Made by a program: the position numbers and the translations under genes. A stretch of 64,000 bases of DNA, from the NCBI GenBank assembly GCA_963693285.1, contig OY848929.1:5334501-5398500 (forward strand), in the 5' to 3' direction. Position 1 is the stretch's first letter, and each line of letters starts with the position of its first letter. Below are positions 39,013 through 54,030 of this stretch, piece after piece. The DNA is from Xestospongia muta. Lineage: Eukaryota; Porifera; Demospongiae; Haplosclerida; Petrosiidae. Under the pieces are notes generated by a model. The model ran no database searches and was not told the DNA's origin. It saw nothing but the letters and a program-made list of their open reading frames with translations.

Positions 39013-40424
39013 TTAGATATAATAAATGGGAACATCATCACGACAGGACTTTATTGAAGCAAACCAGTCCATATTACAATCAGTGGGTTGAAGATCTGGA
39101 GTATAACAAAATCGAGCCTGGAAAAGAATTTGACCATCTTCGTGTTTCTATAAGCATAAAACAATAAATATTACATAAATAAACTAGTTAATATGTACCG
39201 AACATTCAAATGCAGGCTTAGTGTTGAAACTAGCAATAAAATCAGAAAGCTATTAAAAGAAATAATAAATATCATACAATAAATATTCTACATTCACAAA
39301 CTTTATATTTATTATCAGGAGAGTGAGTGATTCCACTCTGAGCAAGGCTTTCATCAACATTCAAAGTGCTAAATAGAGTGAGTGTAGTTTGGAAAAATGA
39401 GATCATTGAAGTAACTGGCATTTCACTAGCAGCCATAGCACAAGTACCATGCTTACACCACTCATGACACCTGGACAAGATACGTAACAATCAAAATATT
39501 AATAAATGAATATGGTCAATTTGTGTAGGATACTGCATTCCTTTGAAATACAAGTGCTAAAGAATGGCACACCTACAAGGTGGTAACTTAGGAAATGAAT
39601 GACTGCCTATTGTGTAAACAAGGTGTTTAACACATGGACTGCATGTGTAGAAAGTTTGTGAAGCAAGTTAGGGTAACCAAGCATTGCAGTTATGTTGATA
39701 CTAGTACAGGAATTATTCAGCACATGGACTACATGTGTGCAGTATGTTGGCATAGCATCAGTGCATTGTGGTTTACCAGAAACCAGTAGAATCACCTCCA
39801 AATAGAGTAGGCCATTCCTTGTCCATTGCATTCATCAATGCCTATACAAAATTATGAGAACAATGAAATTGAAGCAATTAACATTTGCAGATGAATACAT
39901 TTTACGTCTGTCTTGAGAGCATGATCTCCATGTCATTTTAACGTGTTAAAAATGTGTTGAATTGATAACTTACATTCAATAGAGTTGGATCAAAGTTGGC
40001 TGATGAATTACAGCTGTTAGGTCCCATTGCTCCTTTTTGTGATGGCCTGAAAAAATCAAATAAAAAGTCAGTTCAGAGATCAACAATCTCACCAAAGTCC
40101 ATGAATAGTCCAGCCAGAAACTGGCGCATTGCACTTCTTTAGCTGAGAAAAAAGAGTTACAATAATTTTACTACCAAAAATAAAGTTGACAAAAAACTTA
40201 CAGCACAAAATCCTTGAGCATTTTGGACAGTCAGTTGTACATAATCAATCTCTGGGTTAGTATTCCTAAAAAAAGTACAACCAGCAACAATCTCAATCTA
40301 ATACGTGTAACTATAAAACTTACGAAGACTTGCTTCCACAACAACTTTCGCATTCTTTTGCGACGATCACGGACACGAAACAAAAGATGACCGTTAAGAA
40401 GAAATAACTTACAAAATTAGCCAT
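39013..40424 (-). CDS. RNASET2: Ribonuclease T2
   Basis: A secreted or lysosomal acid endoribonuclease. The start MANFVSYFFLTVIFCFVSVI is a signal peptide. The exons then give QNAQGFC, CNAPVSGWTIHGLWPS (CAS I, catalytic His), CNSSANFDPTLLNALMNAMD, EWPTLFGG, SRCHEWCKHGTCAMA (CAS II, catalytic His and Glu/Lys), FFQTTLTLFSTLNVDESLAQ, GITHSPDNKY, FNTKPAFEC and QARFCYTPDLQPTDC, ending DDVPIYYI. Both catalytic motifs and the paired Cys are intact, so an active enzyme is expected. About nine exons. One intron near 39.55-39.83 kb is longer and holds two loose copies of an ACATGGACTRCATGTGT element. Confidence 0.95.
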
Positions 40425-40556
40425 CGCAAATTAAAACTGCACTAAACGTTGTCGTCAAATATCGAAAAAGAGAACAGACGTCTGAACGGTCTGATAAGTA
40501 ACAACTTTTAGGAGATGTCACTATAATAACCGCGTTGGTTGGGGTGCCGCCTAAAA

Positions 40557-40570
40557 TGTGCGCATGCGCG
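40557..40570. promoter_or_regulatory. NRF1-like palindrome upstream of RNASET2
   Basis: TGTGCGCATGCGCG matches the YGCGCAYGCGCR consensus of NRF1 and lies about 135 bp before the RNASET2 ATG, between that gene and the 3' end of the alsin-like gene. It is one of three such palindromes in the window, all near promoters. Confidence 0.55.
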
Positions 40571-40692
40571 AAAAATGACAAAGCTATGATTTTAAAAAGC
40601 AATTCAAAAAGTTCATCTTATTCTGATAATAACCATGACATAATTATAATATATAATCAATTTGACATCTTGTTGTAAAATAATAATAGTTA

Positions 40693-43600
40693 TTACGAGG
40701 GTATGTCCTGTCGTCGAATGAAATTGTATGCAGCCTAGAAAAGAATTAACACATAATTATATATATTTACTTTGGTTTTTTCATGTACCTCATAAGTGAC
40801 CAGTGTATATTCATCTGCTGGTTGAGTGTGAGCAAAATCAGTTAGAAAGTGAAGGTAGGCTCCCAAATGAGGTAGTCTAGCTTTGACAACAATATAAACA
40901 ACTGATGGTAGTAAGATATCGCAAGACAACTGTTGAATCTAGATACAAAACACCAAATTAAATTAATTTATTGATTTTCATACATTTGACAGTTTCTGAA
41001 AAGCCAGTCTGAATAGTTCAAGAAATTCTCCTGGTGTGTACAAAGTACTAGAGAAATTTGGATAGTTCAGCCTGCCATGAGAGATAAGAAACTTACTTAA
41101 TTCTCTGTAAAACTGCAGCTCCGTGTTCTAAATCCTAAGATGTATTACAAAACATCAGTATATGCTTAGTACATTTATTTGTGCATTAAGTAAGATGTAG
41201 TCTTGGCTTGTCTGATTCAGTTCATTAGTCAATTATGTACAACAATTACGTACTATTCAAGCAATGTTACTAGGTATATGTTGTGGTTATTACAGCAAAT
41301 GATTAGATTACGATAACATTACTAATTTGTAGTAGTTGTCTTAAGCCTAAGTCTACAATGAAACTTGGAATATGTATAATTGAATACAGGAACAATTAGT
41401 AGACTGTTTATATAGCAATTTCTTCTTTATCTCTTCATATCACAAACAGTACTACTCAATTCCTGTGTATACTAGTGTTATAGATTTTATGCTTAGTCAT
41501 ATGAATATTATTAGAAAGTAATACTGAATAAAGATAAGTTGGTCTCCAAACCAACTCACCTGTAGAACTGAGCTATCTGAATCATCACCGATAACTTTCT
41601 TGCAAACATTTCTAAAAATAATTCATTACATCATTATGACATCATCATCTCCTTACTGAGGAAAGTGTATAAAATGAACTAAACGTTCATCATTCATTTG
41701 AGAGAGGATATCAATACCTCTACCATATTCCTTGTCATCTTTAGCATGGTGCAAAATATACAACATTTTAAGGATTGGAAAGATCCTTTGAAACACCAAG
41801 GGATGGAGCAAAGTGTACCCTTTAAATAAAATAATGTATTGTATGTATAATAAAGCTTCATTCTTTACCAGAGTCAATGCATAGATAATCATCAGGGTCA
41901 GCTAAACCCAGACGGGTTAGTCCTGTAGCTGTGACTTCTTCATCATTTCCGTCCAAAAATGGGAATAAAATTCTATAAAATAATTTATAAAAATATATTT
42001 CACACTTTATCCACCTACTCACCTAATGATACTGTGAAGTCGTTTGATGATGTATTGTACTTCAGAAATTGCATGAGAAAGAAGGAACTTGTTAGCTCCA
42101 ATACCACCATAACTTTCTCTAAATACAACCTCCAAATGATTCATTAAAATACCCAAAGGATGGGTGGGTGTGTTAAAAGCCTAGAAATAATGTTACGATT
42201 TAATCTTTCCCTCTCTCCCACTCACTTGATCAATATATCTTTGAATTGCTTGGTTTGTATCAAATGATGTGTTATCCTGGGTCCTCTCATTCTCTCTTTC
42301 CCTCTCAACCTCCCTCCTATCCTCCTCCATAAGAGAGGTCAATGGTTGCTCCATAGGAGGACTGTCATCAGCTTGAGGAGAATAATTCAATCCAGTGTTT
42401 CCAGCAGGTGGGTAAGAACTCATCATTTCCTCTTGTAAATGAAGTGGACCACTAATCTTAATTCTAGTTCCATTATTTAACTTCAAACTATGTTCAATAC
42501 TCATATGCATCAGTGAAGCTTCCAAGTCATCCATCGGTCTTCTCCTACTCATTTCCGCTATTCTTTCATCACTGTTAACATCATCTTGAATTGTCATAGC
42601 ACGGGCTCTCTCAAGAGAAATTAGCTCTCCAGGAGCACGTACAGTTTTAGAGAGTGTGTTAAGTGAAGCGGCCCGTCTTAAAGGAGCATCTGCTCCTAGG
42701 AGAGGTGAGTTACCTCCTGATCGAGACAAGGTACACACATTGCGTTGCTGGTGTTCAAATGTACCAGCAGCAATGCGACTCCAAGCAGTCAGAACATCAC
42801 ATGCAGCATTGCCTGAAAATCCTAACATCTTCTCACACTCTTCATAAATTGGCTCCCACTTGTTAGAGGCCAGAACAGTACAAGTACCAATTCTTTTATC
42901 AAGTTTGGCTACTCTAAAAAGAAAAAAATGATGTATAAGACATTTCTTAGTCTTACTGTAAATCTGATAGAGAATTTCTCCAAGACTCTGTACTCTGATT
43001 AGGATTGGTTGACGATCTCTTTTTGGAGTTAGTAAGATTGGCACGTTGAATTTCAATATTACTGTGCCATGATCCTCCAAAAAATCCATCAATAGTTGTA
43101 CCATTGTCAAGAGTCAAAACTCCCTTATTTAAAGATTTAATGAGTGATTAATTAAATAGGGTTTACCTTGCCAGCCAGTGTAAAGTCGGGACCAAGTTTA
43201 CCCATAAAAGAGCTTCCATTAGGATCTAGAATTAGTCCATCTTGACCAATCTTGAATATAGGAGAAAAATGACTTCATACATTGAAACAAACCATGTATC
43301 CATATTTTCAATTTATATATCCATTAATCATTCCATGCATCCTTTATAATCACATTCGTCCATTTGCAAATTCTATCTGTCCATAAGGATCCTATTCATC
43401 TATTTATCAGTTCACTCACAGCAACAGTTCCATTGACGAAAACAGCTTCACAATAAGTCCCTGTTGAAGTCACAACCACTCCAGGACCATACCTCATATT
43501 CTCCATCCACATACCCAAATATCGCTCATGTCTACAGTGATGATACATTATAAGATAATGGCTTTATCATTAAACTCACTTCATTTTGTCTTCATATAAT

Positions 43601-45084
43601 CCATAACCATGACGTTTATCAGATACCCAGCTACCAATATATAGTGAGTTCTTTTTAGAAGCTTCTTCTAACTGCCCAAATCCATTTCGTTTCCCTTCAG
43701 TCCAACAACCATCATATACATCACCATTAGAGTATCTGTGTGTGTGATATATTATGGATTAATAATTAATAGGGTCTTTACTTCATTTCCCCTTTTCCAT
43801 CCATGTGTCCATTTAAAAACTCTCCAATATATTTCTTTCTATATTCACTATCAGCGAACCAAAGAAGTTCTCCTTGTCCATGAAATTTGCCTCTCTTGAA
43901 GTTGCCTTTGTATAGTTTACCACTAGGCTCATGCCAAAACTCACCACTGGAATAGGAGAATAGGAATGAAGTTAAATGGTATGAGAATGAGAACATACTT
44001 TCCATGAGGTTTTCCATTCAACCATTGTCCTTTGAATCTGCCATCCTTTAAATAAGGGAGAGTATGAAAAGTGTACTCCATAAAATCCCGTTTCCTAATT
44101 AATTCTAATTGTGTATCTAATGTTAAGTCTCTGTAAAGGAAATTAAACATGAAAGCAATTCAGTTATCAACAGATAACTGCAAACATAATCAACTCATTT
44201 ATACTATATCCACCCACTCATCTATTTACCCTCTTCCAGTAGTAACCTGTGGTATCTTAAGTACCATTGAAATAGCTTCTATAAGAGAGCTAACCCATAA
44301 AGACTGTAAGACATTTATAAGTCAGTCATTATAATATAAGATACCTTGTGAACAAATTCTTTGCAATGTAAATCGATGAAAGTTTCCGGCAGTGTCAATC
44401 TGAAACAAGTGCTATGAAAATAGATGTATCATTATAAATAGCAAGAATTATATTATCTCTATATTTAGTAACATGATGCATTAGACTTTAGTGCTAATGA
44501 TGTTAAGTTTTTGTACTATATCAATAAACAACATATCTGATGTCAACATTAATGTTGTTAACATATATAGGTCAATTATGTAGTGTCCAGTACAATTTGT
44601 GAACATAACTAAATACTCTAATACTATATATGGTAATGTATTGATCAATGATCTAAAATCTTCGTGACATCCAGTAATAATTAACGACATACACATTTTG
44701 AGAGTTAACGTGAAGTGGGTCTATATTAAGGATGTGTTGAACCCAAATCCATTCTAACGGGTATTCAATGAGGGTAGTACCCTACAAAATGAATTAATTA
44801 TTAGTTTAATAATACAAATAACATACTTGTATTACTACAAAGATATCGCTAAAAAGATAGTATTTTGGTAATGACTTAATACGACTAGGATAGATTGGTA
44901 AGAGAGGTACATCATCACTAGAGAGAACTAAACGACGATTTGAACTGTATAGAACAGACTACAGATAAAAAAAAATTATTAAATAAATTCAATTTCACTG
45001 CAGTAATTCACACACCTTTAATTTGGCTGGAAGAGAGTCCCAGAATATAGTCATCTCATTGCCTCTCTTACCGATAGCAGCCAT
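40693..45084 (-). CDS. ALS2CL: Alsin C-terminal-like protein (PH, MORN, VPS9)
   Basis: Alsin proteins are Rab5 exchange factors on endosomes. From ATG 45084 (MAAIGKRGNEMTIFWDSLPA) the order is a PH-like domain (NRRLVLSSDDVPLLPIYPSR, YYLFSDIFVVIQ), a helical linker, and MORN repeats (YKGNFKRGKFHGQGEL, YIGEFLNGHMDGKGEM, YDGCWTEGKRNGFGQL, YIGSWVSDKRHGYGLY). A large exon with a Ser/charged linker (42193-42915) precedes a C-terminal VPS9 domain (ILLPSVVYIVVKARLPHLG, YLHFLTDF), ending RRQDIPS. No RCC1 repeats and no full DH domain fit in the 279 bp before cyclin Y, so it matches the short ALS2CL architecture better than ALS2. Further upstream exons in that gap cannot be excluded. Confidence 0.85.
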
Positions 45085-45363
45085 TGGTACTATATAACAC
45101 TGAAAAAATAGGCACAATGTCTACAACAAAAAGAGGATATAATCTAGTTTATCCTGCATTCTCTTTCCTTGCAGCCAGCTGCTTTAGCCACTCCCTCTTC
45201 CTAAAGTTTTATTAAAATTTCATAATTTTAGATCACGTGCACCTTGCACCACCTCCACTCAGTTATTTAGTGGGAGGTGTCCCTATAAACAGAAGTGATC
45301 AGATTATTATCTTTATGATAGAAATTCAAAGTTACTAACTGTCCTGTTGGCTCGGATATAAAT

Positions 45364-47438
<2,075 letters not shown>

Positions 47439-47659
47439 AAACAACAATAATATATTGTTTGCACATATTGTTGTCTTATCTTTCCAGCAATACATGTGGA
47501 ATGTGCTAATTTATTTTTTATTACATGAAATGATATTAAGGGGAAATTGGTTGGTTTTTTTCATTGTCTTTGTGTGCATTCTATTTTAAATATAAGCACT
47601 TGATCTCTTGAGGTTAAATGTATTTATATAACTCTTATATCAATCAAACATTTCTAGAA

Positions 47660-49694
47660 CTAAGCAGTGATTTCCTGATGGTTATTGTCATCTTGTGGCT
47701 GTTGAAGATTGTCCACAATTTGTTTATTAACTTGTTCAAGTGCTTTCTTAATACCTTCTTCAGACTCTGTGTCACCAACAATTGTAGCAAGCTCAAGACT
47801 TTCCTTGAAAGAAGCAACTGCATTTGATAAATCACCTGATTTTGCTGGAGGGAGAGAGAGACAGAGAGAAAAGCATGACTCAAAACATTTGCTATCACAT
47901 TCACTACCTTCAGCTTGTGCTATCAACATAAATGCATTAAGTTGCCACACTTGATCACCACAATCTCGACCAGCATCTAAAGACTTGACTCCATATTCCT
48001 TCGCTTCATTATAACTGTTTAATTCCCAATAAGCACGACCAATCTCATGAAATAACCAAGCACTCTCTTCAGACGTTTTTAACATCGGAGTACGTTTCAT
48101 CCAACTATATAATATTACATCAATTTTTTCATTAAGTTATATAACTACTCACAGTTCAATAGCTTTCTTATATTCTCCATTCATTGAATGGATTCTACCA
48201 AGGTTGTACAGTGCCCTTGCTCTAGCATCAGGGTAATCCCTATTATTAAACGACATTAATTACTTCATTATAATGCAACCATCTTACTCTTCTTCTGCTA
48301 TTTCCATATCTTTTGTGAAATGTTCTATCGATTGTTCTGTCTGTCCCATTTCCAAGTAGGCAGACCCAAGAGAAGAATGCACTGTAGCCACAAACTGCAT
48401 TTTATTGGGTAAATCTTGCTCTGAGAGACTCTGAATAGTCATCATTAACTTCTCAGCCTCTTTAACACTACGTTCAGCTTCTCCATAAGTTAAAGCTATA
48501 TTAGAATATCAGTACATCTGTTAGTGATATTACTAACAAGTTCAAACCTGTCTCAATCTCCTCCAGACAGTTCAGGACATACTTAGTGTAGTCCACTTCC
48601 TTGAAAGGTCTTGTACTGTGTGTAGGATTTTGAGGTCGTGTCGGAGAAGGTTTCCACTTTTTCAATTCCTTTTCTCTTTTTCTAGCATACATTGGTTTCT
48701 GCTGACGCCAGAACTCAGTACGTGAGTCCAAATATGAGACTCCATCTTGAATTAATGTGTAAATACTTTGATCCTTGTTACCAATCACTAGACCTGCCCT
48801 CAATATTGACATATTAAGAGTCAATCCATGAACAACAAACTCACCAGTATCTTTAGATAACATTTCTAGATATTCACGATCAGCATATAACTCTCCTAAT
48901 AACTATAGCAAAAAACAGTAGACTAGTAGATAATAAGTTATTACTAACTTCTTTCATAGTTCTCTCTGATGCTACTGGTCCTGACTTAGTTTTTGCTTGT
49001 AATCGAGATGCTTTTTGTGCTTTAAGTGACTTTTTCTTTCCCTATTCACTTGACATGATCTACCTTAAAAACAAATATCATAACATACCACAACATCTTG
49101 TTGATGAAAGAAAGAGAGGTCTCCTGTTTTCTCTAGTTTACAAGCTTCGGGAGCTAAAGAAAATGATACTAGATTAATTGAAATACACTCTATACTTACT
49201 TCCAATAGAATTATTAATAGCCTCTTGAGCTTTCTGTATGCCTAATATAAACTCATTAAGATCAGGTCGAATCTTGTTGCCACGGTGATAGAATACAAGA
49301 GCATACTCAAAGTCTCCCATTTGATAGAGTGTCTCAGCTTTTTGATAAAGTCCCTAATAAAAACATGAGGTAAACTCAACTATCCAGTTACTAACTCTAT
49401 GATATTTATCATCCTCTTTTAATGATGCTTCAGCATCTTCTAATGCTGAAGTTGCATCTCCTAGTTGAAGATGGCATTTAGAACGTGCCACTAGACAGGC
49501 CTGGTCATCTGCTTGAAACTCAAGTGCCTAATTCAATAAGAACATTTAACAACTTGAGTGATATAATGATTGTATACTTTAGTGAAGGAATCAATTGCTT
49601 TTAAGTGTTGTCCTTGTTTAGCAAGACTCTCTCCCTCAGCAAAAAAGATGGCATAAGATCCTACAGGCTGTTCACCTTCTTCCTCTCCGTACAT
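47660..49694 (-). CDS. ODAD4: Outer dynein arm docking complex subunit (TTC25)
   Basis: A TPR protein needed to dock outer dynein arms on motile cilia, fitting the flagellated choanocytes and larvae of a sponge. It starts MYGEEEGEQPVGSYAIFFAE, followed by N-terminal TPRs (GESLAKQGQHLKAIDSFTKA, QACLVARSKCHLQLGDATSA, YQKAETLYQMGDFEYALVFY). Then come a linker with KTGDLSFFHQQDV and KLEKTGD, a block DREYLEMLSKDTGEFVVHGL, EFWRQQKPMYARKREKELKK, and C-terminal TPRs (VHSSLGSAYLEMGQTEQSIE, ARALYNLGRIHSMNGEYKKA, WLFHEIGRAYWELNSYNEAK), ending NNHQEITA. The order and the EFWRQQKPMYAR signature are those of TTC25/ODAD4. It is head-to-head with VPS25. Confidence 0.93.
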
Positions 49695-49818
49695 TTTCTT
49701 TTCTAACCAGTAAATGCTTTTATTCTTATGTTGATTAGTTGCTATGGTAACAGGACTTAAGCGAAGCTATTTATTGCGTAGTAGTGGGTGTAGAGGGGGT
49801 GTGGCTACTACCTGCAAA
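49695..49818. promoter_or_regulatory. Divergent promoter, ODAD4 / VPS25
   Basis: 124 bp between the chosen starts, with GGGGGTGTGGCTAC at 49796-49809 next to the VPS25 start. If the upstream in-frame ATG of VPS25 at 49744 were used the gap would be only 49 bp. Confidence 0.4.
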
Positions 49819-50617
49819 ATGTCACTGCAATCTCTAACCACTTTTCAATGGCCATGGCAGTACGAGTTTCCACCTTTCTTTACTCTACAGACAAATCTAG
49901 ATACGAGATCAAAACAGCTAGAGGCTTGGTGTGACTTAGTGTTAGCATATTATCGTCATATTAAGGGCTTTACAATGGATATTAATGAAGCTCAAACGTC
50001 ACCTCTATTTAATAATACTAAAATAAATCGTATCCAATAACACTATTTCTCACTAATAAATGTACAGTGACTTGTTTGATTACATAGTGGTAATTTATCA
50101 TTAAGAAGACCTTACTTAATGTTTGGTTTAGGGGCCATATATTAGTTTGTAATTTTCTTAATCGAATACATTAGGTAAATTATCACAGGAAATGATTTAT
50201 ATCATCTTAAATACTTTAACTGAAAAGGGTAAGCCCCGTGTGATTAATTTATGATTACTATAATTATGACATTTGTTATATAGGTAATGTAGAATGGCAA
50301 GACTCTTCAAAGACACGTTGTTTAGTCATGTGGCGTTCACCACAAGAATGGGGAAAACTAATATATCTATGGGTAGGTTATAACATTCTTTCAATTGTAC
50401 TACAATACTGTAGGCATGTGATCAAGGTCTTGGTAGTAGTGTGTGTACATTATACGAGATACATTCAGGAGATTATGCTACTGAACAGGAGTTCTTTAAT
50501 ATGGAGCCTTGGATGGCAAAGAAAGCAATCTATGCATTACAAAGAGAAGGCAAAGCAGAATATATACCTGGTTCTGCTCCTGATGATTCAGACGCAGGTG
50601 TAAAATTTTTTGCTTAG
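49819..50617 (+). CDS. VPS25: ESCRT-II subunit VPS25
   Basis: VPS25 is the two-copy subunit of ESCRT-II, which bridges ESCRT-I to ESCRT-III on endosomes. MSLQSLTTFQWPWQYEFPPF, FTLQTNLDTRSKQLEAWCDL and EAQTSPLFNNTKINR form winged helix 1. KLSQEMIYIILNTLTEKGNV, EWQDSSKTRCLVMWRSPQEW, GKLIYLWA, SVCTLYEIHSGD and AIYALQREGKAEYIPGS form winged helix 2, ending GVKFFA. The PPF motif for VPS22/36 contact and the length match the family. The start at 49819 follows homology. An in-frame ATG at 49744 would add 25 residues without family support. Four exons with short introns. Confidence 0.96.
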
Positions 50618-50684
50618 TTGAAATAAATGATTTTCATTTTATTAAAATTATCACACATTAATATTTCAATACTAACTCTAGTAC

Positions 50685-52394
50685 TTATAATTGTACACCA
50701 AATACTTCATAATCTTGAACAACAAAATATTTTTTTCCAGCCAGATAGTTTGGATCAACAAGTTTATCACTGCCGTAGGATGAGGGGAAGTTAGAATAGG
50801 ACTCCTCATTTAAATGACAATTATTACTTAAACAAAGATCAGCTCCTGAACCAAAAATAGGTCCACTCCTACAAAGAGAAAGTAACACACACAACCTAAA
50901 GCATTATAGTTTACTGAGGGTGATTGTTTATAGCATAAGATGGTTGCTGAATTCTAAATTGGGTTGGGGGTGTGTCAAGAAAAGGATTGAGTAGAGAGAA
51001 AAGGAATGATGAATGAGAACTGATGTATCTTCCTCGACGATGATTACTACTCCAAGCTACATCAGAGTAGCCCCCAAATATGTGACCAGATGATGACTAC
51101 AATAAGATATATATAACTCATATGTTCCATTATATATATATGTACCTGTACTATGACAACTGTAGGTCCAAAATTATCACATCGAGCGTGGAAATCTTGA
51201 GCTCTAAATCCATCACGTGACCCTCGATATAAAAGGATCCATGGCTGTTTCTCATAACCACACCTACAGGATGCAATAACGCTATCAAATCAAAGCTATT
51301 GTCTATTCATCCATTACTACAATATGTCATTTCATATTTACCACTGGTTTAATTGAGCTTGTAGATTCAATCTACCAGTAAGAAGACTTGAATCAGGGAA
51401 TGACACTTCACTGAACGAGCTTTCAGCCCAAGAATACCTAATTAGGCAAAATAGACTTACATTCCTTAATAATAAATAATTATATTTATAATTTATTTAA
51501 TGTTATTATAGGAATGTTTTAACAAGTAAACAATAAAATAGTATTGAGCGATATTGTAGTAAAAAATAGAATTAAAATAACTTTACTAGTTGATAAGTAT
51601 TCTCAGAGGTATAGGTACATGTGTGAATATGATATAGGAGAGTACTCTGGAATGAGTGGGAACAAAGTATACAGTGTACCTAACCACAACACGAGTAGGA
51701 TATTAATTATTTCTAACTTATGTAACTCTCAAATCAAATGACATTACTCTATGTGTAGTGATCATACAATTACAATAAGTTACCTTTCTAATATACAATA
51801 TACACCATCAGTAACTGAGTCTGGACTCATTCGTCCATTAGCAACGTGAATGTGTTTAACCACTCCTTCAGCATGTACTCGAACATTTTCCCGCTCTTCT
51901 TCTGACCAATCAGATTGTAGGACTTTAGAAGTTCCTACTTTAAAGCGAGCCCAAGTTAATACAGCTTTTAAAAGTTCTTGAGTACCAATTTCAAGCTGCA
52001 GTAATGAAAAACAGATAATAAAATGACAATTCTGTCAACATTTGCTGTTGTAGAACTTACCTTTGATGACACAAATACAATCATAGTGTCTCTAGACAGC
52101 TTCAAGAAGCCATCTGAGTTTAGTACATTTGTTTTATGTCTGGTTACATACTGTAAACAAACATTGATGACAATCCACATGTCTTGTACAAGTTCTTCAT
52201 CATCATCATTTTGTCCAAGAGTTGAGACAATTTCATGAGCTGACGAAAGAACAGTACATACATTGTCAGTAGAAAGGAGTAATTCAAGACATTGTATTAA
52301 ATATGACTGGAGAGATGAGAGACCAAATATGTGACATATTTGAAGGAGAGGACACAGATCAGTAGCATCAGTAAGGTCAATCTTTGAGTAAGGT

Positions 52395-52426
<32 letters not shown>

Positions 52427-53035
52427 ATTTATTACTAGTGAAATTGTCTCATACCTCTGCTGTATATATATAATGTTGTATCTTGTGCATAGCTTCAGAG
52501 TCAACCCGTTGTAGAACAAGTTCTTTTCCAACCAAGTTCTCTCTCTTAAGCTTTTCACAACGTGCTAGTAATACTATTTTATGAAAAGTAAACTTTTCTT
52601 TTTTATCGCCAACAACGATCTGAAAGTCTTTGCTTTCTTCATCAAGAAGCATAGTCCTCCAATCTGCTTGTAGTACAGCCACTAAAGATCTACTACCTTG
52701 ACGAGGTAATTCACTACTCATGGTAACTGTAGTAGCACCAAACCAGTTAAGAGACCCTGAACAAAATAGTTCAATGCAAGACGCAAAATATCACACTTTC
52801 ACCTTGTATAAACTGTACTAACAGATCATCAAAGCAGTTGATATACTCACTTGGCAAATCCAGCCAATGGAATGTCAGTGTTTCAATCACATTATCAACT
52901 GTTTAACTTTGTTAACTTAGCTATGATCAAACAACATTGAACTAACACAACAACATTGGTGTATTTATATTAAAACATACTGTATAATTCCTTGTAATTA
53001 ATATGTTCTAACGTCAGCATAACATGTTTACTCAT
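50685..53035 (-). CDS. BTB/POZ and TLDc domain protein
   Basis: TLDc proteins (TBC/LysM-associated domain) are linked to oxidative-stress response and V-ATPase control, and BTB often recruits cullin-3. The inferred first exon at 53035 gives MSKHVMLTLEHINYKELYID and a helical exon FHWLDLPSEYINCFDDLLVQ, then MSSELPRQGSRSLVAVLQAD. The BTB part reads DFQIVVGDKKEKFTFHKIVL, LLARCEKLKRENLVG and IQHYIYTAEIDL. After a BACK-like helical region comes the TLDc domain: SSLLTGRLNLQAQLNQWCGY, PWILLYRGSRDGFRAQDFHA, CDNFGPTVVIVQSSSGHIFG, GYSDVAWSS, FLFSLLNPF, and the end SGPIFGSGADLCLSNNCHLN, YEVFGVQL. The GYSDVAWSS and GSGADL motifs are classic TLDc. If the first exons are wrong, translation could start at 52721. 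Confidence 0.85.
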
Positions 53036-53097
53036 CCAAATAATTTAAGTAATATATGTTTGTAATTATAACATATACAAACTTTTCCTGTGCAGTA

Positions 53098-54030
53098 TTA
53101 TGATGCATCATTCGTAGATTGGTTACTGGCATCAACACCGAATAACTCTTTGAACATATACTCCAGTTGATGAGTCTTTAAATAATCACGAAACTGACCC
53201 AAATCCATGTGATTAGCACGTTGCCCATGTGTATCAAAAACTAGTTCCTGAAAACCAGTGATTTTTCTTTCTTTATCAATATCTCGAGCATCCTCAATGA
53301 TTTCTCTCTTACGACAAGTGATTGATTTCCAATTCCAGCGTCTAAGTACATTATAAAACTCTTTCGTTTGTTTGTTATATCCTTCAATGCATACCACACC
53401 AGGTTTTCCAGGAAGACAGAATCCAGTCAAGTCCAGATCACTAGCCAGTGACAAGATATTTCGTCGTTTAGTTTTACTATAAATGTGATGCATATACAAC
53501 CACATACGACAAAAATGGTTGGAGTCAAGTTCTTGTGATGAGTCATGTGATAATTGAGACATTACAGGAGGAGGAGTGTAATAATTTGGTGCCCTCTCAC
53601 GAGCCCACTCTATTATCGGTAGTAAACACACATCTCCAACACACAGTTCTGACTTTGTGTATTCTAGTATGCCTTTATTGAAGTTGTCTTGGGCAGATCT
53701 TGTGAGGCTATCAGAGTGGACATGAACTTCAGGGAACTGTTTTGTTGGATACTCATTTGGTAGTCTACAAGTGAGCTCAATATCAAATTCCATTTCAGGT
53801 TTCCCTTCTGTACTGTCTATTATGAGGTGTATTGTACATGCTATAGTGTTGGGGTGTTTCGTCTCAGTACCTTCTACAAAACTCTTTAGTAAAGAGTAAG
53901 CATTCATATCTTCTATCACAAATTCACCAGGCTGTGAAAACATTGACTGTAAGAGTTCTATTTCATCGATTTGTTGTTCAAGATTTCTCTTTTTTAAAGT
54001 TTCCTCATCTAAGTCCAAGCTAACTGCCAT
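53098..54030 (-). CDS. RWDD2: RWD domain-containing protein 2
   Basis: An intronless 310-residue frame, within the range of vertebrate RWDD2A/B (about 290-320). MAVSLDLDEETLKKRNLEQQ leads into an RWD domain (IDEIELLQSMFSQPGEFVIE, FDIELTCRLPNEYPTKQFPE). The C-terminal DUF1115 part shows FCRMWLYMHHIYSKTKRRNI, ASDLDLTGFCLPGKPGVVCI, EGYNKQTKEFYNVLRRWNWK and TGFQELVFDTHGQRANHMDL, then LGQFRDYLKTHQLEYMFKEL FGV. RWD folds are ubiquitin-conjugase-like protein-binding modules, and the biochemical role of RWDD2 is not known. Like bystin, it has no introns in a region of multi-exon genes. Confidence 0.93.
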   Translation of the reverse strand: MAVSLDLDEETLKKRNLEQQIDEIELLQSMFSQPGEFVIEDMNAYSLLKSFVEGTETKHPNTIACTIHLIIDSTEGKPEMEFDIELTCRLPNEYPTKQFPEVHVHSDSLTRSAQDNFNKGILEYTKSELCVGDVCLLPIIEWARERAPNYYTPPPVMSQLSHDSSQELDSNHFCRMWLYMHHIYSKTKRRNILSLASDLDLTGFCLPGKPGVVCIEGYNKQTKEFYNVLRRWNWKSITCRKREIIEDARDIDKERKITGFQELVFDTHGQRANHMDLGQFRDYLKTHQLEYMFKELFGVDASNQSTNDAS

